Shown: positions 21,658 through 31,891 of the stretch, piece by piece
Layout of the letters: each line of letters begins with the position of its first letter
Position numbering within the stretch: position 1 is the stretch's first letter
Assembly (NCBI RefSeq): GCF_033439725.1
Contig: NW_026944392.1
Coordinates: 248,001-312,000, forward strand
Length of the DNA: 64,000 bases
Reading direction: 5' to 3'
DNA from: Neurospora tetraspora
Lineage: Eukaryota > Ascomycota > Sordariomycetes > Sordariales > Sordariaceae
Program-made: the position numbers and the translations under genes
The notes under the pieces: generated by a model
Told to the model about the DNA's origin: nothing
The model's database searches: none
The model's input: the letters and a program-made list of their open reading frames with translations, nothing else

Positions 21658-22623
21658 TCAAGCCGTCGAAGTCGAAGTAGGCACCACACCCGCCGTCCCC
21701 GTCGAACTCGCCGCCTTCGTCGAACTTGGCACCGCCGAACTCGAACTACTTCCACCACCCCCACCCCCACCAGCACCAACAACAACAGCCTGCACCACCT
21801 GCCCCAACGCATTCGTAACCACGTTCACCAAGCTCCCAAGCGCATCATACTTATACGTCTTCTGCGTCAACCCCTTCCCCAAATCCTTAATCGCCCCCGT
21901 AAACGTCATATTCTTCAAATAACTTCCCACAATGGTGCTCGTCGCCTCGCCCGCCACGCCGGCTACTTCCTGCACGATGTTTCCCAGGTTATCAATCAGA
22001 AAATTGACTTTACTATCCCCCTGCACTATACTCCCCAGTAATCCATCCACCGCACCAATAACCCCGTCCACCGCATCCACGACGCCGTCCAACAAGTTCA
22101 CCAGCGCCGGGTTTAAGTCGAGAGTAGACAACGTCCTGTTCACCACCTTCACCAAGTTCCCCAATCGAATTACCAAGTCCAGCTGCGCGTCCACGTCGGC
22201 GATGGTGATGTTCACTTTATCTATCCCCACTTGCACCCCCGCATTGAGCGTCACCAAAGAAGCGACTTCGGCGGCTAAGTTGACTTCGGCCCGGAGGTTG
22301 TCGACGTCTAGCTCGATGCGGCCGACGTGTAGCTCGGGGACGCGGAGGAGCACGTCCGGAGGGCCTTTGGGACCGTAGTTGGTACCGGAGGGGCCGGGGA
22401 CTGTGGCTGTGCCTGAAGGGCGGGAGGAGGTGGTGGTGCCGGAGGGGCGGGTGGAGGACGTGGAGGTGGGTGGGATGGAGGCGGAGGCGGAGGTGGCGGC
22501 TGCTGTTGAGGTTGGTTCGGCGCTGGCGGCGGAGGAGGGCGAAGATTGGGCTTGGGCGGCTGAGAGGGTGAAGAGGAGCCCGAAGAGGAGGAGGAGGAGG
22601 GTGGTGGTGAGGAGGGACCTCAT
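21658..22623 (-). CDS. Secreted protein A of a divergent paralogue pair
   Basis: 321 aa, single exon. Start chosen at MRSLLTTTLLLLLFGLLFTL, a clear signal peptide ending near SAAQAQ; an in-frame extension upstream lacks one. A Ser/Thr-rich spacer (about 22-75) precedes a conserved module with regularly spaced hydrophobics: IELDVDNLRAEVNLAAEVAS, LNAGVQVGIDKVNITI, then TLDLNPALVNLLDGVVDAVD. The end is Gly- and Ser/Thr-rich, like wall-anchored proteins. The module matches that of the neighbouring plus-strand gene, so the two are paralogues. Function unknown. Confidence 0.85.
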   Translation of the reverse strand: MRSLLTTTLLLLLFGLLFTLSAAQAQSSPSSAASAEPTSTAAATSASASIPPTSTSSTRPSGTTTSSRPSGTATVPGPSGTNYGPKGPPDVLLRVPELHVGRIELDVDNLRAEVNLAAEVASLVTLNAGVQVGIDKVNITIADVDAQLDLVIRLGNLVKVVNRTLSTLDLNPALVNLLDGVVDAVDGVIGAVDGLLGSIVQGDSKVNFLIDNLGNIVQEVAGVAGEATSTIVGSYLKNMTFTGAIKDLGKGLTQKTYKYDALGSLVNVVTNALGQVVQAVVVGAGGGGGGGSSSSSAVPSSTKAASSTGTAGVVPTSTSTA

Positions 22624-23595
22624 GATGTTGTCTTGATTCGCCCGAGTGTGGGCTTGAGGTGAGTGAGGTTTGTTGTTCGGGATCAGAGTGAAGTTGAAGT
22701 GGTGATGAGCAACTCCGATGGAGAGAGGAATGAGCACTGAGGAGTTGAGCAAGAGCAAGTCCACCCGCCTCTGGAAGCGAGGAAGAAAGAAGAACTTGAC
22801 GAGCTGGGAGAGAGCTTTCAAGACTCAACAAAGCTGACGCAAGAATCACAGGCAGTCCTTTCTTCCCAAAGCGAATGAGATATAACGCGAACCGAATCAC
22901 ATCCTGCCCAAGAAGGTGATCTTGACAATGACCTTGGTTATCGTCGTGTCCGAAGGTTGGTAATATCAGACAGGGGTCCTCTATATCCGACCCCAGATTG
23001 CCCCTGTCCGTCCCTACCTGTTCCTGTTTTGGCACTGACCTTGACTGGTTGCATGATCGTCAACCCCGGTCTACTTCCCCATTAGGCCGATTCTCGAACG
23101 GTACGATGCTACTATGCCGGTTTGCTTCCAAGGCAATGAGCGTCTGTGGAGTAACGGTTAGTGGAACGACCATAGCGAACTGCCTTGGAAATAACCTCGT
23201 CGATATGAGGGAGGTGTTAATGGTTCGTGTTGTTTATGCGATTCCAGTCGGCAATGGAGACGTGATTTGGGTGATGGACGCGATCATGATCCGGATTTGA
23301 GACGTGATTGCAGGTGATATCCATCTTTCTTGTTATCCCGGTTCTCATCAGTTTTCACGACTTCAACCCGGCGCATCTCCTTTTCCAACCTTCTGTCTCG
23401 AAGGTCTGGATCTCATTTTTTCTGGCCTCCATCACTTCCGCTGGTCCTTTGAGCTCTTAAAACCCAACCAAAGCTCACGCAGCTGGCATCATACGGTATC
23501 CAGCCAGTCAGGACTGCCTGCCCACTGAGCTGAAGCTTCGATACTCCTCACTCACTCCATCGCTCACCAAGACCGCATCGCGGCCCCAAACCACC
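22624..23595. promoter_or_regulatory. Shared intergenic region of head-to-head secreted paralogues
   Basis: 972 bp between two divergently transcribed related genes, with no gene of its own. It presumably holds both promoters and could co-regulate them. No specific operator was recognised. Confidence 0.5.
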
Positions 23596-24651
23596 ATGCC
23601 CCTCTCCCTCCTCCGGGCATCTGCCCTCCTCCTGGCTCTTTCCCGTCTCACCCCTTCCGTCCTGTCCCAAAACACAGACGAAGACAAGGACACCGACGAA
23701 GGCGGCTACATAGGCTACCGCCTCACCCACCGCGGCGACCCCGAGTCCGCCATCTACGAAACCGCCAACACGGGCTCCGATGATGACCTGATCCTGCCCG
23801 AGGACCCAGACGTCTACCTCAACGCCTCCGTCTCCGTCGGCCTGATCGACATTGAGGTGGACAACATCACGGCCAAAGTGAACCTGGACGCCAAGGTTTT
23901 GAGTTTGCTGCACTTTAGCGCGGGCGTGGATGCGAGTATTGATCGAGTCAAGTTAAGGATTGAGAATGTCTCTGCCAAGGTCGAGCTGGAGGCCAGACTA
24001 GAAAATGTGGTGGCTATGGTGGATGATGTGTTGAGGAGCATTGATTTGAATCCGATTATTGCTACGCTTGGTGAAGGGGTGGGGAAGATTGTGGATGGGG
24101 TTGGGGATGTTGTTGGTGGTGGTGGTGGTGGTGGTGGTGGTGGTGGTGATGCGGCGGGTAGTGCTGCTGGGAATGTGCAGGCTAGGGATGTGCCGCTTGA
24201 TGCTGGTGCGGCGGAACATGACCTATCCAAGCGCGTCCCCGCCACCGGTGGCCACAGCTCCGGAGCAGACCACGATCCCTTCAACTACAACTTGGAGCAC
24301 AACATCCTTTACTCCGTCAACGACTATCAGGGAAACAGACATCGCAATCGCCGGTTGGATCAGAATGGCGAGATCTTTGATGAGTATCTGGATAATGACG
24401 GGAACGAGCAGTCGAGGACGGTGGTCGGGTATTATAAGGATGACATGACTTTTAATGGACATAACAGGAGCATTGAGGTTGATGGGAAGGTGAAGGAGTT
24501 TGAGCTGCAGTACGAGTATAAGCCGTTCCCAGGTATTGAGGCGATTAGCTGGATTTATGTGGACGCGGAGGGGAAGGTGGTTAGGACCAAGGTCATTTCG
24601 GAGGCGCAGGGGGGTGGGACGAGTACGGTTAGCAATGATTCAGAGGAGTGA
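23596..24651 (+). CDS. Secreted protein B of a divergent paralogue pair
   Basis: 351 aa, single exon, start in strong context (CCACCATGC). Signal peptide to about residue 24 (TPSVLSQN). The module IDIEVDNITAKVNLDAKVLS, FSAGVDASIDRVKLRI, ENVVAMVDDVLRSIDLNP is colinear with protein A. A glycine run (GGT repeats at 24,113-24,148) follows, then a KR Kex2-type site (HDLSKRVPATGG), then a Tyr/Asp-rich C-terminal domain with YYKDDMTFNGHNRSIEVDGK, related to YLKNMTFTGAIKD of protein A. Likely secreted and proteolytically processed. Function unknown. Confidence 0.85.
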   Translation: MPLSLLRASALLLALSRLTPSVLSQNTDEDKDTDEGGYIGYRLTHRGDPESAIYETANTGSDDDLILPEDPDVYLNASVSVGLIDIEVDNITAKVNLDAKVLSLLHFSAGVDASIDRVKLRIENVSAKVELEARLENVVAMVDDVLRSIDLNPIIATLGEGVGKIVDGVGDVVGGGGGGGGGGGDAAGSAAGNVQARDVPLDAGAAEHDLSKRVPATGGHSSGADHDPFNYNLEHNILYSVNDYQGNRHRNRRLDQNGEIFDEYLDNDGNEQSRTVVGYYKDDMTFNGHNRSIEVDGKVKEFELQYEYKPFPGIEAISWIYVDAEGKVVRTKVISEAQGGGTSTVSNDSEE

Positions 24652-25510
24652 GGGGGTGGAATGTAATGAAGGGGTGTCTTTGTATAGTGACGGTTTGGTT
24701 TTCATGTTGTGTTGGAGAGTGACGAGGAAGAGTCATTGAAGAGGGGAGGAAACTCTGGTTCGTTTTTTTAGGGCAAGTCCATGAAGCATATTCGCAGGGC
24801 AGCCCGATCCTTTATAAACCACAACCTTGACTCCTGCGGTACGATGGCATCTAGAGGTAGTGTAAGCAGTTGTGGCGGCGAAGGATGATTGGCTCGGAGG
24901 AACTAGTATTCGAGGAGGCAGCAAAGTAGCCTTTCCATCCCCGGGCGATGAAAGGCTGGATCCTGGGTTGTGGCCTGTGTAGAAGCTGGATACTGGGTTG
25001 CACCAACGTTTGCCTTGAAATCGAGGTATAAATATTGATATCTGGTGGTGAGGAAGCGGGCGAACGCGTTGTTCTTGGACGAGAGTGCACTAACAGAAAA
25101 AGCGCAAAGTTCTGTTAGGTCCAACACCTTTTTTGCTGGCGGAAAGTGCACTTTTGGGCCGTACACTATGACTTGGTTAGTGTGTGTGGAGTTTTGTATG
25201 GGGACCACCCGCAAACAGCACTAACTCCCTACCCATAACAAATGTGAGGCCGTGCTTGGGACCGGGCCCACAACGCTTGGGCCACTTCTGTTGCCTACCA
25301 GGATCTTAGCTCCATGCCACTCACTTTCACAATCTAACCTCTGATGGTCTCTCTCCACGCAGCATTCTGGCGCGGCGCTTCAAATGATCGCGGTGCGCGC
25401 GTAATGGTTGGTCATCGTGGATTGTTGCCTGTTCCTTTCCCGACGTTCAGTCGCTACACGTGTACATACTAAATCTATCCATCTCCCCCCCCAACTTCTA
25501 TCGCGTCGCC
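24652..25510. other. Intergenic
   Basis: No gene seen. A short inverted repeat CTAACAGAA...TTCTGTTAG (about 25,089-25,119) could form a small hairpin. Confidence 0.45.
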
Positions 25511-27011
25511 ATGGCCCAAACTCGAGCCCAATCTCGAGCCCAGGAAGACGGCAAAGGGAGGCGTATCTCAGAGGATCAGGGTATGTTTTACGAAGCGCCG
25601 ACAGAGGCATGGCTAACAAGGAACAGGCCAAGATAGTCCAACTACAACACATACTACGCCGTCCAAGAAAATCCAAGGCAACGACCGGAAGCGAGCCATC
25701 GAAGACGCATGTGGTCCTAGTCCCAAGCCCTCTTCGAAACGACGACAAACATCGACACCGTCTGCTGAGGATACTACGTTCGCCGAGGAAACAGGCCACA
25801 GAGACCCAAACGATCCAATCGGTTTCTGGGTAAGAGAAGGAGTCTGGCCACGCAAACTTTTCGAGTTCGACATCGACATGTACGAAGACGACCGAGCACG
25901 AAGGCGGTCCTTCCCCTCACTTGGACGTAAGCGATCGAACTCCGCGCTGTCCTCGCCGACGACGCTGACGACGCCGAGCGAGGTGAAGAGTGCACAATAC
26001 CGAGACTCGCGCTTTCAGCCACTGCTCGAAACCAAAGGTGTTTTCATGGATAAGTCCGAAGATGGGATCACGGTTGAGAGTAAAACTTGTTACATGGCGT
26101 TGCTCACTTCCGAGCAAACGATTCCAACCGAGTCGCTATTTCGAGACGAATTGTTTGAGGAAACATGCCGAAACGCGGCGAATAGGAATGAGGCAAGAGT
26201 AGTGCGGGATATTTTGCCCTTAATCGTCCCCCCGGCGGAAATTCTCGCAGCAAACGGCTCCGCCGGCCTCAAGTGTTTGGTCGAGAGTATAAATGAGGGA
26301 TGGAGCAGTTCGATCCCCCTAACTGGAATCCCTCGTCCGCAACCAGACTATTCCGTTGGGTTTCGGCAAAAAGCATTCACCAACGACCAACTTACCAAGT
26401 TGAAGCCATTTGTTGGCGACCCCCTCGCCGACGACCAATCCTTCTTTATGGCTACAAAATACATGTACTTCCCCTTCCTCACCTGTGAGGTAAAGTGCCG
26501 GCTTGCATCATCCGACTTGGATGTTGCGGACTGCCAGAACGCCCACAGCATGGCTCTCGCGGCACAAGGAATCGTCAAGCTCTTCCGTAATGTGGGGCGG
26601 GAGAACGAGGTCCACCGACAGATCGTTTCGTTCTCCGTCTCACACGACCATCACTGGGTACGAATCTACGGCTACTATCCGGTCATCGATGGAAAGGACA
26701 TCAAATACTACCGCCATCCGATTCATGAATTTAGCTTTACGGCCATGGATGGCAAGGAGAAGTGGACGGCATACCGATTTGTCAAGAACATTTACGACAA
26801 TTGGATGCCCGACCACTTCAAGAGAATCTGCTCGGCCATCGACCAGTTGCCTAACCTGGACCTTGAGGTCCAAGCACTTTCCAAGTCGAACGGCTTGTCC
26901 CAGGACCTTGGAATTCAAGTGGAATTGTCGGAGGCCGACTCCGAGTCGCTACGCATGGATAAGGTCACGATACCGGCGCCTGCTAAGAGGAGGAAGGAAC
27001 AGTCCGGCTAA
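25511..27011 (+). CDS. DUF7924-like fungal protein, possible nuclease fold
   Basis: Two exons, 25511-25580 and 25627-27011 (46-nt intron, GTATGT...CAG), 484 aa. The first exon gives MAQTRAQSRAQEDGKGRR. A basic Ser-rich region precedes the conserved core: VWPRKLFEFDIDM, MDKSEDGI, SLFRDELFEETCRNAANRNE, PRPQPDYSVGF (about 264), YFPFLTCEVKC (about 306), NAHSMALAAQGIVKLFR and VRIYGYYPVI. This matches a family widespread in ascomycetes and often present in many copies. The spacing D...E-V-K followed by a helix resembles a PD-(D/E)XK nuclease core, which is inference. No signal peptide; basic N-terminus, possibly nuclear. Confidence 0.82.
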
Positions 27012-28313
27012 GAAAGTGTAGGGTCAGATGGTCATAATTAAGCTAATCCGGAATCCTGCCTTGTTCCTCTTTCTTCCTTGTGTGAGCATCAACCGGATCG
27101 ACGGTTTCCGAACCCTTACCAACTACCCTTGACGTCCCAGCTTCCCCCAGTACTCCCTCACGCCATCTATCAATGGCCTCATTATCGACTTGGCGTTCGG
27201 GAGAATCTCGCGGTGCACGGCCAGAGGAACGGAAGGGTACAAGAGTATCCTCAAACCCTTGCTCGACCTGGTCACAGGACCACCAGAAGATCGCTTTTGT
27301 GGCCACCTCTGAAACCTTCTGATCATTGTAACCCCGGCTTCCGCTGAAGTGATCTTGATCTGCCGGTGGCTTAAACCCAGGCACATTCGATATGGGATAA
27401 CACCGTGAATATCCATCTATGGTCCTACCATGCAACCAAGTCCAGTAGACATAACGCCAGTGATGCAGGCATTTGAGATGGCACCGGATTTTTAGCCCTA
27501 TGTCTTCGGCACGTATCATTCCAAAAGGTGGCCATCCATAGGGCGGAGTATGTGAATAATTGGCTTCTCGATAAGGTACTCGGTGTGGCAATCATGGCGT
27601 AGGCACCAAACATGGTTCTCTCGACTGAGCTACTCCGGACCATGCCTCCCATTGCTCTCATTGCCTCTCATTACTCCCAATGCCTCCCTGCCATTGCTCT
27701 CAATGTCTCTCATTGGCTCTCGATGCCACCCATTGCTCTCAATGTCTCCCTTGCTCTCAGTGCCTCTATTAAGGTACTCTCAAAACTTGGTATCTGCGTG
27801 CCTTTACAAGGCTCTGACCATTTTAGGCTCAATACATTCAAACCAATGAAAATTGGTACATGAGTTGAACGAGCAGTATGTCAGAGAGGGGGGGAACCAT
27901 GATGGAGGCAGCGCTAGAGATAACTCAACTTACCCTTACTCCCTGTAACGCTCAACAAGGCCTGTTACGCCCCTTATATTCCCGCTGCGGTATTTGAGAA
28001 AAGTGCATGAAGATTTGTGATACAACCCGGAGTAGACATGAAGTGAGCTTAACATCATTAGATCCGCTGTCCTCCAAATCCGCAACTGAACAGGTCACCA
28101 TCCCAAAACCACTTGCCCTGTACTTGAAGTTGATCGACATGGATATCGCGACGTCCAGACCCCACGGGCCACGACCCGGCCCGAGTGCGAAGCACAACAC
28201 TTCTGTCCCTTCTTCACCGATTGGACACTCTTACGAACTACATGTAGCGGAAGTGAGTAACAAAGGGTAACCGAAAGGATGCAGAAAGCACTTCCGATGG
28301 GGCTTTACCTTCC
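27012..28313. other. Gene-poor stretch before the transposon
   Basis: No secure gene. A minus-strand open frame (27519-27043 from its first ATG, about 158 aa, Trp-rich with LHHWRYVYWTWLHGRTIDG) is the longest candidate but has no recognised motif and may be chance or a relic. A degenerate minisatellite lies at 27,641-27,767. Confidence 0.4.
27641..27767. repeat. Degenerate minisatellite (CCATTGCTCTCAATGTCTC type)
   Basis: About seven imperfect units of 15-20 bp built from ATTGCTCTCA and ATGCCTCCC / ATGTCTCCC words, in tandem, with variable unit length. Confidence 0.7.
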
Positions 28314-28316
28314 TAT

Positions 28317-28355
28317 GGGCGTGATCGGTAACGGAAAGTCGAGTCGACTTTCTAG
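28317..28355 (+). repeat. Left terminal inverted repeat
   Basis: 39 bp starting GGGCGTGATCGGTAACGG. Contains its own near-perfect palindrome (GAAAGTCGA-G-TCGACTTTC). Pairs with 31850-31888. Confidence 0.88.
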
Positions 28356-29379
28356 CGATTTCTATACTTTTCTGGGGGTTAATAAGGGGATCTTGCAGGT
28401 TGATCTAGCAATTGTACCGCATACGAGGCCCACTTAGTAGATTTGTACAAATTCAGTTAGCAGGCGTTCATCCGCTTTACCGCCTTCGATATAGATATAT
28501 ACCTCGGTATATTATAATTATCCTAATTATTTTACTATTCAATGACGTTTTTTACCAGTTAAAATAATTAAATTGATAATATTAATAATATAAATACTAA
28601 TAATCTATACGAGGAGACGGTTAGTTTATTTGTAGTACCGGCGGCTAGACGGCGTATAATAATTATAGAGTATTTGGATTATTAAAGCGACCCTCTACTT
28701 TATACTAGCGATCCCCCTATAGAACTTTAATAACCTAGTTAGTACTAGTACAATTAGTATTAGTATAATTAGTACGAACCCAATTAATACGAGCCCAATT
28801 AGTATTAGTACTCTTAATAACCTAGTTAATATTTAGGGTATAATACTTAAATACTACTAATCGATTTAGAGGAGAATTAACCTCCTGTAGCTATACTAGC
28901 GGCTATACTTCCTTATACCTCTATACTTATTAGTACAATTATTAATCCCCCTACAAATATTATTAAATTTTATAAACCTTATACTTTTAAAATTATTAAT
29001 AGTATTAAATTTAGTATAGATGTATTAATTAATAATAAAGCGCTACTTTTTATTAACCTAATTAATTTAATTAGCTTAATTAAATAATAACCCTTAGGAA
29101 GCGACCCTGCTAAACCGCTAGTTAACTACGTAAGAAAGGTCGTTAATTTTAATTTTAAACATAGAATTAAATTAAACCCTTTCGTATTAATTATATTCCG
29201 ATTAAATAATAAAATAGTTTTAAAAGGAAAAGAGTAAGGGTAACCTATTTTTTAATAACCTCCGCAATTATAATAACGTATAAATTAACGTATTAAAAAA
29301 ATATTGCAAAAAATAATTAGGATTTAGAAACCTCTAGATTATTAAAATTATTAAAAATAAGTATAATATTAAGCGAGGG

Positions 29380-30080
29380 AAGTTTTATATTTAGAAAGCG
29401 GTTATTAAAACTTCAGGTATAACGTATAATTAATCGATCAATTTACTTTAAATTTTTAAGGAAGTATAGGATAAATTCTTATTTTATAGAAATATTGAGA
29501 TTAAGAATTATAATTAGCTATATAGTACCCTTTTAAGTAAGAGGGAAATATATAAGGATATATTTTAGAGAGAGAAGGTTCCGGGTATAGTATTTTAGAA
29601 GTAGGAGAGAATAGCGGGGATGAAGATCCTAGTGCTCGAAATTAAATTAGTAATGGCTCTAGTAATTTTAATAACGGTTTAAGTAGTTAAGAAGGTAGTT
29701 AGGAGGAAGATAATAGATCCGTTTGTAAAATTGCTATTTAGAAATATAATTGTAAAAATAATTTAGATTATATTTCTTTTAGGAATTATAAAGATTTAGT
29801 ATTAGTGAGAGTAAAGAGGATATTGCGCGTTGTTAGCGCTTCTAATATTGTTACGGAGTTGAGTGAATTGATAGTAAATGCGGCGGTTATTTTCGCTAGT
29901 CTATTAAGCGTTGCGGACTTCTAGAAACTTATTGAGGATATTAATAAGAGGTTTATAAGTAAAATTACCCGGTGAGAGATAATAATTAAAATAAATTATT
30001 TAGAAAGGAGGCTAATAAGGGCGGTTAAATATAATAATTGTAATAGTGAGGTAAAGTGATTGTATATCTAAAAGTGGAAG
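29380..30080 (+). pseudogene. Possible second ORF remnant of the transposon
   Basis: On the strand opposite the transposase. An acidic, Ser/Asn-rich reading at about 29,619-29,730 (DEDPSARN.., SNGSSNFNNGLSS, EEDNRS) is followed by a charged helical-looking stretch (KLIEDINKRFI). Stops here are mostly TAA/TAG at places where CAA/CAG would fit. Harbinger elements carry an accessory Myb/SANT-type gene, which this could be, but the Myb core itself is not clear. Confidence 0.3.
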
Positions 30081-30729
30081 GGAGAAGACGAGGATTGAAA
30101 AGAGGGGTAGAGAGTGTGTGTGTGAAAATGCTAGATTTTAATAAAAAATGCTTAGTTTGATTTCTATATAATAAAATTAGTAAAACTAGTAAAAAAAGGT
30201 AGTTTGAATTTTTAGTTATATAAATCGATTTTTATATATATTTGCTTCAAACTTTTAACATCCCCTCCTTCCACCTCCTTCCTTTTTATTTATATTCTTT
30301 TTTATTCATTTACCCTATTATCGTCGTTATTGTTATTATTGTCGTTATTATCAACTTTATTATTATTACAAATCTACTACTACTAATAATCCTAGTTTAA
30401 ATACGTAGCTATATAGCGTATGCGATAAGAATTATTTTCGCTAATAGTCCAGTTAGCGCGGTCGCGAGCGAGATTGAAAATCGCTTCCTTATTAGTTTTG
30501 TTATTAATTAACCTCTCTTTTTTCAAAGATAGTAAGAAATTATGGATATTAATTATAGTAGATATAATATCCTTCTAGTACTTTATATTATATTCGAATT
30601 TTAAGTTTTTTGGTTAATTTTTTATATCCTTTTAAAATATTTAAACATACGCTCAACGATAGATTTTAAGTAGGTATAACGTAAATTATATAATTCTTTC
30701 CTGATTTTTAGTTTTTTCCCTCTTATTTT

Positions 30730-31160
30730 CTAATTTTATAAATAGTATTTAATATTTATAAAAGGGACGATTACCCCCTACCGTATAGTGAATTTAATAT
30801 TAATAAAGTAATATTGATTTTGTAGTATATAAAAAGATTATATAAATGTTTAATATATTAACGAAGGGTCGTTAATCGAATTTGCTATATCTGTTAGAAT
30901 ATAGTTAAAAAATTTATTAAACTGAATTACCGTAAATATATTTTACGTAATACGATTATATTTATTACGCTATTGGATTTAGTATTTAGATGTTATAAAG
31001 GCGCTAATATAAATACCGTCGATTGCGCTAATATAGTTATTAAAATTATTATATTTAGGATTTAATTCGATATAGGGATTAATTTAATTATTCTTTGGTA
31101 AATGAATACAGTTTTTGTATAAATCAACGAACCGTTGAAATATGTTATTTAAATTTAAAT
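30730..31160 (-). pseudogene. Harbinger-type transposase remnant (DDE region)
   Basis: The first catalytic Asp codon (in AIDG) is at 31020-31018 and the second probable one (NDPS) at 30870-30868. The third position, expected as D in LVDAGY, reads as N in FINIKF, as a G-to-A change would produce. Several TAA/TAG codons stand where Gln or Trp is expected. All of this is consistent with RIP. Confidence 0.8.
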
Positions 31161-31849
31161 ATATAAAACTGTAGTTAATTTATAAAAAGTATAAAGTAAT
31201 TTACTAGGAAATTTTTTATATTAAAATATATAATACAATTATAACCTTCTATTTAACCGATTGGTACTCCGTACGTTTTAGGTTAATATTCTCTTTTAAC
31301 TAATTTACTAATTTATGGAAGACATTTTAATTTATCTGAAATTCGTTTCGAAATTATTTTATTGACCCGCGATATAATTTATCCGCTAATATTTTAATTT
31401 CTATTAGGCTATAATATACTAGTACAATTAAACGGTTAGAATAATATACTAATATTATACGTATAATTAAAATAATAATATATACGAAAACTATTTATTT
31501 ACATCAATAAAATAGTATTATAGAGTATAATATTAAAGTATTATCATTAAGGTAAGTATTAGTATGAATTGTAATAGTACGTACGAATAGTTGATTTATT
31601 AAATTTTCTAGATAGGAGTGTTGGATAGGAAGGATTTTCAATTTGTTATTTCGATTGTTTAACTGCTAAGAAATGGTAGAGTCTAAATTATATAAGGGAA
31701 TTTGTGGACTTCAAAAGGGCTTATCTAGCGTAGTACCTCCTTGTGGGACTATTCCGACTATCCGAAGGTTTAAGAATAGTTTGACGCGCTAAAGTATTAC
31801 TAAAACCAGTTTAGCGAGGTCGGAAAAAGGACTTTGGTACGAAAAAAAC

Positions 31850-31888
31850 CTGGACAGCCGACTCGACTTCCCGTTACCGATCAGGCCC
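31850..31888 (-). repeat. Right terminal inverted repeat
   Basis: Reverse complement starts GGGCCTGATCGGTAACGG. Five mismatches to the left copy over 39 bp. Much less mutated than the element interior. Confidence 0.88.
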
Positions 31889-31891
31889 TAT

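Larger units (their letters stand above)
28314..31891 (-). mobile_element. RIP-degraded PIF/Harbinger-like DNA transposon with TIRs and TSD
   Basis: Element body 28317-31888 (3,572 bp), flanked by a TAT direct repeat (28314-28316, 31889-31891) and bounded by 39-bp terminal inverted repeats matching at 34 of 39 positions. Inside, the DNA is very AT- and TpA-rich, typical of RIP. On the minus strand at about 31,160-30,730 a decayed transposase is readable: FQRFVDLYKNCIHLP, YISAIDGIYISA (equivalent of GAIDGTHIPA), NIFTVIQFNKFFNYIL, QYYFINIKFTIR then GVIVPFINIKYYL (equivalents of YYLVDAGY and GFLAPYRG..YHL). These are the DDE blocks of Harbinger-type (DDE_Tnp_4) transposases. A 3-bp duplication fits this superfamily, although its usual target is TWA. 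Not functional. Confidence 0.85.

Noticed and set aside
27043-27591. 182-codon minus-strand frame with Trp-rich patch
   Set aside because: First ATG leaves about 158 codons, no recognised domain and no supporting context; kept only as a note.
28400-31850. Very AT-rich island considered as a centromere fragment or mitochondrial insertion
   Set aside because: Terminal inverted repeats, target duplication and transposase blocks show it is a RIPed transposon.
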